Below, one piece after another: positions 1 through 5,794 of a DNA stretch of 7,062 nt; within the stretch, counting starts at the first letter, position 1, and each line of letters begins with the position of its first letter. Under the pieces are notes generated by a model. It was not told the origin of the DNA, searched no databases, and saw only the letters and a list, made by a program, of their open reading frames with translations. The DNA lies in contig QNEG01000070.1 in assembly GCA_003645115.1 (NCBI GenBank), positions 1-7,062 of the forward strand, read 5' to 3'. The DNA is from a bacterium (GTDB lineage Bacteria > UBP14 > UBA6098 > B30-G16). Made by a program: the position numbers and the translations under genes.

Positions 1-2
1 AC

Positions 3-62
3 ATTATCATTGCTGTCCCAATGGGTCGGGAGGAAAGAATTGCTGTTTTGCGCTCGGTATGA
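3..62 (+). CDS. Possible C-terminal end of a convergent gene (partial)
   Basis: A plus-strand frame is open from the window edge to a TGA at 60-62 and reads IIIAVPMGREERIAVLRSV. Most of its early codons have the RNY form (ATT ATC ATT GCT GTC), as real coding sequence often does, and the peptide looks protein-like. If real, it is the last 19 residues of a gene running into the window and ending 6 bases from the stop of accC on the other strand. Two minus-strand frames are also open here but have no start codon with a good ribosome site. I do not recognise the family. The fragment is too short to be sure it is coding. Confidence 0.3.
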   Translation: MIIAVPMGREERIAVLRSV

Positions 63-68
63 GCTATT

Positions 69-1415
69 TTAGTCATTTTCCCAATTAAAAGATTCCAAAA
101 AGCCGGTGTGGAAATTACCCTTTACAAAATCCTCATTTTGCATCACTTTCTGATGGAATGGGATTGTAGTTTTAATCCCCTCGATGATAAATTCTCGTAG
201 TGCTCGTCTCATCCTAACAATCGCTTCGTCTCTATTTTCGCCCCATACCACTAATTTGGCAACCATAGAATCATAATATGGTGGGATAGTATATTTTGCG
301 TAAGCGTGAGTATCCACTCGGACACCGGGACCGCCGGGTATATGAAAACTGGTGATATTTCCCGGTGATGGCATAAAATTATTGAATGGGTCTTCGGCGT
401 TGATTCTGGCTTCGATAGAATGACCATTGAATTTGATGTCCTCCTGCGTGAACCGAATTTTCTTATCTTTTGCCACTCTTATTTGCTCTTTTACTAGGTC
501 GGTTCCGGTTACCATCTCGGTCACTGGATGTTCCACTTGAATTCGAGTGTTCATCTCCATAAAGTAGAAATTATTATTTTCATCCACCAGGAATTCGACA
601 GTTCCTGCACCGCGATAATTTATTTGCTTCGCACCAGCTACTGCCGATTTTCCTAATTTATTGCGAAGATTTTCATCCACTATTGGCGATGGAGATTCCT
701 CGATTAATTTCTGATGTCTTCTCTGTATCGAGCAATCTCGCTCTCCAAGATGAATTACATTTCCGTTTCCATCACCTAACAGTTGCACCTCGATATGATG
801 TGGATTTATGATAAATTTTTCCACATATACTCCGGGGTTTCCGAAAGCGGCTTCTGCTTCCATACGAGCCATCTCGAATACTTTTATAATCTCGTTTCTA
901 TCATTAGCGATTCTCATACCCTTGCCACCACCGCCAGCAGTAGCCTTAATTATCACCGGATATCCGATTTGCTCGGCGATATGGACAGCATCGTCCAATT
1001 CTTCCACTATACCCTCGCTACCGGGGACAGTTGGCACACCGGCTTTTTGCATCAATTCCTTTGCTCGTGATTTATCCCCCATCGCTCGAATTTGTTCTGC
1101 GGTAGGACCGATAAATTCTATACCATGAGCCTCGCACATCTCAGCGAAATCGGCATTTTCTGCCAGAAATCCATAACCGGGATGTATCGCATCGGCATCG
1201 GACACTATGGCAGCGGAAATAATCCTGCGGGGGTCTAAGTATGATTCGGTGGCTCGCGCACCACCGATACAAATATCCTCATCGGCAAGCCAGGCATGAA
1301 GACTATCTCTATCTGCTTGAGAATACACCGCTACTGTTTTTATTCCCAATTCGATACAGGCACGAATAACTCGCAGTGCTATCTCGCCACGATTAGCTAT
1401 CAGGACTTTATTCAT
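69..1415 (-). CDS. accC: Biotin carboxylase subunit of acetyl-CoA (acyl-CoA) carboxylase
   Basis: This cytoplasmic enzyme uses ATP and bicarbonate to carboxylate biotin on the carrier protein AccB, the first half-reaction of malonyl-CoA synthesis. The 448 residues match the usual length (E. coli has 449). The N-terminal pre-ATP-grasp domain opens with LIANRGEIALRVIRA. The ATP-grasp part has the glycine-rich loop IKATAGGGGKGMRIA at 156-170, GERDCSIQRRHQKLIEESPSP at 224-244 with His234 and Lys236, and EMNTRIQVEHPVTE at 287-300 with the metal and bicarbonate ligands Glu287, Asn289, Arg291, Gln293 and Glu295. The C-terminal domain contains GHSIEARINAEDP, whose Arg337 equals the catalytic Arg338 of E. 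coli. No catalytic residue is missing. The ATG has a GGAGG site 9 nt upstream. accB, usually just upstream, is absent; the neighbour is an unknown 177-residue gene. The subunit could also serve a pyruvate or propionyl-CoA carboxylase, since the catalytic subunit alone does not decide. Confidence 0.96.
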   Translation of the reverse strand: MNKVLIANRGEIALRVIRACIELGIKTVAVYSQADRDSLHAWLADEDICIGGARATESYLDPRRIISAAIVSDADAIHPGYGFLAENADFAEMCEAHGIEFIGPTAEQIRAMGDKSRAKELMQKAGVPTVPGSEGIVEELDDAVHIAEQIGYPVIIKATAGGGGKGMRIANDRNEIIKVFEMARMEAEAAFGNPGVYVEKFIINPHHIEVQLLGDGNGNVIHLGERDCSIQRRHQKLIEESPSPIVDENLRNKLGKSAVAGAKQINYRGAGTVEFLVDENNNFYFMEMNTRIQVEHPVTEMVTGTDLVKEQIRVAKDKKIRFTQEDIKFNGHSIEARINAEDPFNNFMPSPGNITSFHIPGGPGVRVDTHAYAKYTIPPYYDSMVAKLVVWGENRDEAIVRMRRALREFIIEGIKTTIPFHQKVMQNEDFVKGNFHTGFLESFNWEND

Positions 1416-1424
1416 AAAATTTTA

Positions 1425-1441
1425 CCTCCATTGTCAGACAA
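1425..1441 (-). promoter_or_regulatory. accC ribosome binding site with an abutting 11-bp palindrome
   Basis: On the minus strand a GGAGG (1425-1429) lies 9 nt before the accC ATG. Directly upstream of it is TTGTCTGACAA (1431-1441), a perfect 11-base inverted repeat with a one-base centre. The ribosome site is certain enough. Whether the palindrome acts as an operator or is chance cannot be told from one copy. Confidence 0.6.
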
Positions 1442-1480
1442 GAAAAAACTATAAAAATCATTAAAACCATAATCCCAAAT

Positions 1481-1509
1481 AAATTACTTCACTACTTTAA
1501 TATTGTCAA
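1481..1509 (-). promoter_or_regulatory. Candidate sigma-70-type promoter for accC
   Basis: On the minus strand a perfect TTGACA (1504-1509) is followed by a 17-nt spacer and TAATTT (1481-1486). The -10 matches the consensus at only three of six positions, but the -35 and the spacing are ideal. Transcription would start near 1474, giving a leader of about 60 nt before accC. This suggests accC can be transcribed separately from the radical SAM and 177-residue genes upstream. Confidence 0.5.
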
Positions 1510-1520
1510 GGATGTTAATA

Positions 1521-2054
1521 TTAGCTACTGGTGGGATTATTCAACAATGGCTCCAGAAATTTTTTCAATATCACTACATAGTGCGGGTTATATTCTTTTA
1601 TGTATTGTTTGGAATGGTGCATCGGTATGAATCCCCACTCTTGAAATTGTTCATCGAGTCGAGTGTATTGTGCCAGGTGGAATGGAAGTATCCCATCCTT
1701 TATCAAGGTGAATATATCTTTCCACCATTTTATCATTAATCGAGGATTTGGTCGATAATGTTTTGCGGTTAGCAATAGTATTTCTATAATTGCATCCGGA
1801 TTTATATGGAGATTTCGCAGTGGACCGAGATGAACTCGAACTAATTTGCCATCCGCAGAGATTGCTTCGGTAGGCGAGAATTCCGCCGCAGGTGCTTTTT
1901 CCCATTGCTGATAAAATTTATTAGTATCGAATTCGATTACAAAATGTTTCGGTCCATTAGCCGACTGATATAGCAGTTTATAAATATCCACCAATTCGCA
2001 TTTGGGATATCGCAAGATGTGAGCCTTAATCAATGCCAATAAATCTGGTCCCAT
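1521..2054 (-). CDS. Conserved-looking protein of unknown function, 177 residues
   Basis: I cannot name this protein. It is soluble-looking, with no signal peptide or membrane segment. The N-terminal third contains VDIYKLLYQSANGPKHFVIE (23-42), a pattern (YK-[LI]-[LI]-YQ...GPxH) that I associate with an uncharacterised conserved family. The middle part has LVRVHLGPLRNLHINPDAII, and the C-terminal half is rich in Trp, Tyr and His (for example IKWWKDIF). The start is firm: AGGGAG overlaps the TAG stop of the upstream radical SAM gene and lies 6 nt before this ATG, and only 10 nt separate the two reading frames. The pair is therefore almost certainly co-translated, and a job linked to the radical SAM protein is a fair guess, though only a guess. 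Base composition and codon use match the neighbours, so it looks resident rather than acquired. Confidence 0.85.
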   Translation of the reverse strand: MGPDLLALIKAHILRYPKCELVDIYKLLYQSANGPKHFVIEFDTNKFYQQWEKAPAAEFSPTEAISADGKLVRVHLGPLRNLHINPDAIIEILLLTAKHYRPNPRLMIKWWKDIFTLIKDGILPFHLAQYTRLDEQFQEWGFIPMHHSKQYIKEYNPHYVVILKKFLEPLLNNPTSS

Positions 2055-2064
2055 TTTTATCTCC

Positions 2065-4668
2065 CTATAATGTATCTTCGATTATGATTTTATTTCCCAA
2101 TGGGTTTTCCCAGCCATCATCAGAGGGTATAAGTAGTTCTTCACGAATATATCTTCCCGACACAATAACTTCCAATTTTTTCCCGAAAGCGAGAAAGAAT
2201 TCCATCGGTCTGCCACTGCCATCGTTTCCAGCTTTCAGCAACATTTTCACTAAAGTTTTTTTATTATCGATTCTTTTGGTTTCCGGCTCTATGGCAAATT
2301 TTATTAACAATGGACGAATGTTTACTACTTTCTTGTGCCGTTGGAATTCTATTTTATCACTCGCAGAAACAGATGATAGCATTTCATACACTTCATCCGG
2401 TGGCAATGGAATTTCGCAGTGCCATAGAGCCATTTTCACCAGAGATTGAAGTGATTTCGGTTTATTGGGTAATACTCGGTGTTGCAATACATTAAAAAAA
2501 TCTGGTAGGGCATTCTGGAATCTATGCAAATTGCCAGGTGAAATTATATCGGAAACAAAAACATCCATATATTCCGAGCGGCTTTCGTATCCCAATGGAA
2601 TTGGAGGAGAAAACTGTAATCTGGGATGTGAATGATAACCGCTGGTAAAAGTGAGTGGGAATTTTGCCATTCGAAATGCTCTTTCCAATATTTTCATTTT
2701 GTCCAAATGACCGAAAAATCGCGCTCGACCCATCGCAGAATATTTTATTCTCACCACTCTGACCAATTGATTGGAGGATTTTTCCTGTTTCTTTCGCACT
2801 CGCCTGCCATATGATATTTTCTCCGAATACTGTTTTTTGCCTTCCTGTTTTAGATGTTTTTGTTTTGACAATATTTGCGGTGGGATATCACAATATGGGC
2901 ATTTCTCACAATCGCGCTCTTCACAGGCCGGAGTAATTATTTCATTGTATGCTTTCTCTCGTTCCTGCTGAAGGAATTTTCTATCGATTCCCTTGTCTAT
3001 TATATCCCAGGGCAATGGTTCTTCTATTTCTCGCTGATGGATGAATGAATCGATTTCCAAAGCTTGATTTTCCAGCGCCTCGAAAAAAATGTCCGGGCGG
3101 AACAATTCGTTCCAGGCAGAATAAATTGCACCATTTTTCCAGGCTCGAAAAATGACTTGGCACAATCTTCTATCGCCTCGAGCAAATATACCCTCCAGCA
3201 CAGATATCTCAGGCTCTCTGGCAAATACCTGTATATTGGCGGGACAATTTCTCCGGATATAGTCTTCTTTTTGTTCGAGTTGTTGGAGTGAATTTTGCTT
3301 CTCCCACTGAAATGGAGTATGAGACTTCGGCACGAAGGGAGAAATAGTAACTCGAACATTGGCATTATATTTTCTGGCGATGTCGCTCACATTCTCCAGC
3401 ATATCGACTATTCCCTGGATATCGCTTTGGGTTTCTGTGGGCAGTCCAATCATAAAATACAATTTCACATTACGCCAGTTATTCTGAAATGCCGACCGAA
3501 TAGCAGAATAAAATTTTTCCTCATCCAATGGTTTATTTATAACTCGCCGCAATCTTTCCGTTCCCGACTCGGGGGCAAAAGTCAAGTTCACCTTGCGATT
3601 CGAGCCCAATATCTCGAATGCAAATTCGCCCAATTGCTCTATTCGAATAGAGGGCAGTGAGAATTTCAACCGTTCTCTTTCTAACCACGGTCGCATTTCC
3701 AAGAATAATTCATCCAGCGATGTATAATCTGTTGCGGAAAGCGAAATCACACCGAGTTCGTCATAACCGGTGCGATTAAATTGTGTTCTCAATTGGTTTA
3801 TTACATCATCTGGTAATTGTTCTCTGACTGGGCGATAAATGTATCCCGCCTGGCAGAATCGGCATCCCTGTCCGCAACCACGAGACAATTCTGTTCTAAT
3901 TCGGTCGTGAACAGACTCTATCCACGGGACTATCGGAGTATTGGGATAGAATTTTCTTTCCAATTTATCCACTGTCGCCGAACGCACCGGATAGGGAACA
4001 TCATCATCGATATTGTATCCAGCGAATTTACCATTTTCATATCTCGGATGATAAAATGCCGGCACATATATACCATCGAACTGTGCTAATTGACGAAGTA
4101 AATCGATTCGCGGAGAATTATTCTTGTTTCGATATATGAATTTCAACATTCGAATCAAAGATAGTTCAGCATCGCCGATATAGAATAAATCGAAGAAATC
4201 CGCCATCGGTTCGGGATTGAATACACAGGTTCCGCCGGCGATAACTATAGGGTCATTTTCATCTCGCTGTTCTGCCGATAATGGAATATTGGATAATTCC
4301 AGCATCTCCAGGACATTGGTATATGAAAGTTCATTTTCCAGAGTGAACCCCAGCACATCGAATCGGTTCAATGGTGTTTTCGTTTCCAGCGAAAAAAGTG
4401 GAATATTTTTTTCTATCATAATATTTCGCATATCCTCGGCGGGCATATAGACTCGCTCGCATAATAGGTCAAACTCCTCATTTACTATATTGTAAATAAT
4501 CGAACTGCCGAAATGGCTGATACCCACCTCGTAAATTTCCGGGAATGCCAGTGCAAATTTCAATTTCGCACTATGGTCTTTGACAATGCTACCCTTTTCT
4601 CCACCGATATATCGTGCTGGTTTTTCCACCAGCAGCAATTTAGACTCTATTTGCTCGAATAATTTCAT
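2065..4668 (-). CDS. Radical SAM protein (TIGR03960-like) fused to a C-terminal DUF2344/TIGR03936 domain
   Basis: This is a cytoplasmic iron-sulphur protein of unknown substrate. Residues 1-240 form a Rossmann-like N-terminal region opening with VEKPARYIGGE. It lacks the DxHxxG motif of cobalamin binders. Residues 255-500 are the radical SAM core, with the 4Fe-4S ligands Cys265, Cys269 and Cys272 in SRGCGQGCRFCQAG, the later strand motif NLTFAPESGTERLRR (361-375) and the strand-loop KLYFMIGLPTE (402-412). A second cluster, Cys582, Cys587, Cys590 and Cys593 (C-x4-C-x2-C-x2-C), may hold another Fe-S centre or zinc. From about 636 the DUF2344 domain begins (VRVVRIKYSAMGRARFFGHLD, then GYHSHPRLQFSPPIPLGYES). 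In many Firmicutes the two parts are separate genes; the fused form is common elsewhere. Members often sit beside RNase G and ribosomal protein L21/L27 genes, which are not seen here. An in-frame TAG lies 22 nt before the ATG, so no upstream start is possible, yet there is no Shine-Dalgarno site. Confidence 0.93.
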   Translation of the reverse strand: MKLFEQIESKLLLVEKPARYIGGEKGSIVKDHSAKLKFALAFPEIYEVGISHFGSSIIYNIVNEEFDLLCERVYMPAEDMRNIMIEKNIPLFSLETKTPLNRFDVLGFTLENELSYTNVLEMLELSNIPLSAEQRDENDPIVIAGGTCVFNPEPMADFFDLFYIGDAELSLIRMLKFIYRNKNNSPRIDLLRQLAQFDGIYVPAFYHPRYENGKFAGYNIDDDVPYPVRSATVDKLERKFYPNTPIVPWIESVHDRIRTELSRGCGQGCRFCQAGYIYRPVREQLPDDVINQLRTQFNRTGYDELGVISLSATDYTSLDELFLEMRPWLERERLKFSLPSIRIEQLGEFAFEILGSNRKVNLTFAPESGTERLRRVINKPLDEEKFYSAIRSAFQNNWRNVKLYFMIGLPTETQSDIQGIVDMLENVSDIARKYNANVRVTISPFVPKSHTPFQWEKQNSLQQLEQKEDYIRRNCPANIQVFAREPEISVLEGIFARGDRRLCQVIFRAWKNGAIYSAWNELFRPDIFFEALENQALEIDSFIHQREIEEPLPWDIIDKGIDRKFLQQEREKAYNEIITPACEERDCEKCPYCDIPPQILSKQKHLKQEGKKQYSEKISYGRRVRKKQEKSSNQLVRVVRIKYSAMGRARFFGHLDKMKILERAFRMAKFPLTFTSGYHSHPRLQFSPPIPLGYESRSEYMDVFVSDIISPGNLHRFQNALPDFFNVLQHRVLPNKPKSLQSLVKMALWHCEIPLPPDEVYEMLSSVSASDKIEFQRHKKVVNIRPLLIKFAIEPETKRIDNKKTLVKMLLKAGNDGSGRPMEFFLAFGKKLEVIVSGRYIREELLIPSDDGWENPLGNKIIIEDTL

Positions 4669-4676
4669 AGGGGAGT

Positions 4677-4704
4677 AAGATACAGATATCTATAAAAAAG
4701 GCAA
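4677..4704 (-). promoter_or_regulatory. Possible promoter for the radical SAM gene, placed for a leaderless transcript
   Basis: On the minus strand TTGCCT (4699-4704) is followed by 16 nt and TATCTT (4677-4682). The hexamer ends 8 nt before the ATG at 4668, so transcription would begin at or next to the start codon. The base run between them (ACTCCCCT) contains no Shine-Dalgarno sequence. A second -10-like element, TATAGA (4689-4694), lies slightly farther upstream but has no good -35. The match to consensus is moderate, so this is a hypothesis that fits the missing ribosome site. Confidence 0.3.
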
Positions 4705-4748
4705 GACAACAGAACTCTTTATAAGAGATGGACAAAAATATTATATAT

Positions 4749-4985
4749 TTATTTTTTTTCCCAATTATAGTATTCATCCATAATTTGCAAATAGTGAATT
4801 TTATGAATTGCTTTAAGAAAATCATTTTTTTCGCATTGATAATCGGCTAATATAACTTGAGCTTTTAACAAAAGTTCTCTTCTTCTTACTATGTTTTCAG
4901 GATAAGGGGTAATGTCTGGTGTATTGTAAAACATTTCATATTTCAACACAACCCATTCGCGCCGGGGATCAAACTCCTGCATCAT
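4749..4985 (-). CDS. Small protein of unknown function trailing the restriction-modification genes, 78 residues
   Basis: I do not recognise this protein. It is rich in charged and aromatic residues (RREWVVLKYEMFYN near the N-terminus, YLQIMDEYYNWEKK at the C-terminus) and looks mostly helical from about residue 28 onward. No signal, membrane segment, helix-turn-helix or metal motif is visible. It is supported by a strong AAGGAAGG site 6 nt before the first of two tandem ATG codons. The first ATG fits this spacing best. It lies 113 nt downstream of the second methyltransferase and shares that cassette's AT-rich composition, so it probably arrived with it. Possible roles include an accessory or control protein of the restriction system, or an unrelated cargo gene. 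There is no direct evidence for either. Confidence 0.65.
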   Translation of the reverse strand: MMQEFDPRREWVVLKYEMFYNTPDITPYPENIVRRRELLLKAQVILADYQCEKNDFLKAIHKIHYLQIMDEYYNWEKK

Positions 4986-4988
4986 TGT

Positions 4989-5069
4989 TTACCTTCCTTT
5001 ATTTTTGGTTGTAAGTGACTCAATCATCTCTATACTTTTATGAAGTTGTAGCATTAATGAAATCCCCAT
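4989..5069 (-). CDS. Possible 26-codon small ORF or leader peptide
   Basis: Between the second methyltransferase and the 78-residue gene, an ATG at 5069 opens 26 codons ending in a TAA at 4989-4991. The peptide is probably helical (MLQLHKSIEMIESL, then a basic tail ending KGR). Its last codons and stop, GGAAGGTAA, overlap the ribosome site of the 78-residue gene, so its translation could couple to that gene. Its own start has no Shine-Dalgarno sequence. Reading frames this short arise by chance in AT-rich DNA, so it may be nothing or a decayed remnant. Confidence 0.18.
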   Translation of the reverse strand: MGISLMLQLHKSIEMIESLTTKNKGR

Positions 5070-5098
5070 CGGAAAATAAGAATAAGTTTATAAATTTC

Positions 5099-5794
5099 TC
5101 AACTATCTGCCTTTAATTTTTTCATAATAAACAGATATTTAAATCCACGAAGATAAAAATTAAATTTCTTGGCTCTTTCATGCCAAATTGGAGTATTTGA
5201 TCTCTGGTGCCGTCTAACGATACAAATTATATCTATGGTTTTAAAATATTTCAGAAGGATCTGGTAAAGTTTGAATCCTACTGGTATAAATCCTGACTTT
5301 TTTCTCCAATGATCTCCAATGAGCCATGCCATCGCTTTCCCATATTTCAAAATCCTGTGTATTTCTTTTGCGACTTTATCGAGTTCATCGAAAAATTCTT
5401 CTCTTTCACATGATATTTTGCCTATATCAGCGGGATGATCAGAATATTCGATATTATTAGAGTATGGAGAATCGATAAATACAAAATCCACAGAATTATC
5501 CTTCAATGGAATATTTCTTGCATCATTTTGAATAATGTCGTCTCTATATGGAGCAATATCATATCCAATTACATGTCGGTTTAATTCTTTTGCAACATCA
5601 ATAGTAGTTCCGCTTCCACACATTGGGTCTACAACTAAATCACCTTCATTAGTGTATCTTTGCAATAAGTTCCATATAATAAATGCGGGAGTAACTCCTC
5701 TAAATTTATTATCGCCATGGGGACGACTGCCATAATTTTGAGTTGGAAAATCCCATAAAGTTGTCGTTTCAAATGGTGGTTTGCTACTTTTCAT
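5099..5794 (-). CDS. DNA amino-methyltransferase (N4-cytosine or N6-adenine), second enzyme of the cassette
   Basis: This 231-residue enzyme transfers a methyl group from S-adenosylmethionine to an exocyclic amino group in DNA, presumably at the target of the adjacent endonuclease. The order of motifs is clear. There is an N-terminal TTLWDFPTQNYG...RGVTPAFIIWNLLQRYT region (11-48) typical of these enzymes, then motif I DPMCGSGTT (56-64) binding the cofactor. Motif II has Asp79 in GYDIAP, motif III is NDAR (90-93), and the catalytic motif IV is DSPY (108-111). The C-terminal part (201-227) ends in HERAKKFNFYLRGFKYLFIM. Motif I before motif IV gives a gamma-like order, and no large target-recognition insert is seen, so specificity must lie in short segments. 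Motif IV has Ser where Pro is usual (DPPY or SPPY). The ATG has AGGAGG 10 nt upstream, inside the endonuclease gene, and the two genes overlap by 11 nt. Which base it methylates cannot be decided from motif IV. Confidence 0.9.
   Translation of the reverse strand: MKSSKPPFETTTLWDFPTQNYGSRPHGDNKFRGVTPAFIIWNLLQRYTNEGDLVVDPMCGSGTTIDVAKELNRHVIGYDIAPYRDDIIQNDARNIPLKDNSVDFVFIDSPYSNNIEYSDHPADIGKISCEREEFFDELDKVAKEIHRILKYGKAMAWLIGDHWRKKSGFIPVGFKLYQILLKYFKTIDIICIVRRHQRSNTPIWHERAKKFNFYLRGFKYLFIMKKLKADS

Noticed and set aside
783..1128. Two plus-strand reading frames of about 100 residues
   Set aside because: They lie fully antisense to the conserved ATP-grasp core of accC and have unnatural composition; they are shadows of that gene.
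1503..1739. Plus-strand frame of 78 residues with a hydrophobic segment
   Set aside because: Almost all of it is antisense to the 177-residue gene, and it has no convincing ribosome site.
2065..4668. Cobalamin-dependent function for the radical SAM protein
   Set aside because: The N-terminal domain has a Rossmann-like look but no DxHxxG motif, so there is no support for B12 binding.
4681..4694. Near-palindrome around AGATATCT upstream of the radical SAM gene as an operator
   Set aside because: Only 8 bp are perfect, there is a single copy, and such AT-rich palindromes are expected by chance.
4694..4727. Inverted repeat CTCTTTATAAGAG followed by a T run, as a terminator of the cassette
   Set aside because: The stem is only 5 bp and AT-rich, and on the minus strand the T run starts about 15 nt after the stem, so it is not a standard intrinsic terminator.
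4640..4825. Minus-strand frame of 61 residues with hydrophobic stretches
   Set aside because: It overlaps the end of the 78-residue gene and the start of the radical SAM gene in another frame, and its composition is typical of AT-rich noise.
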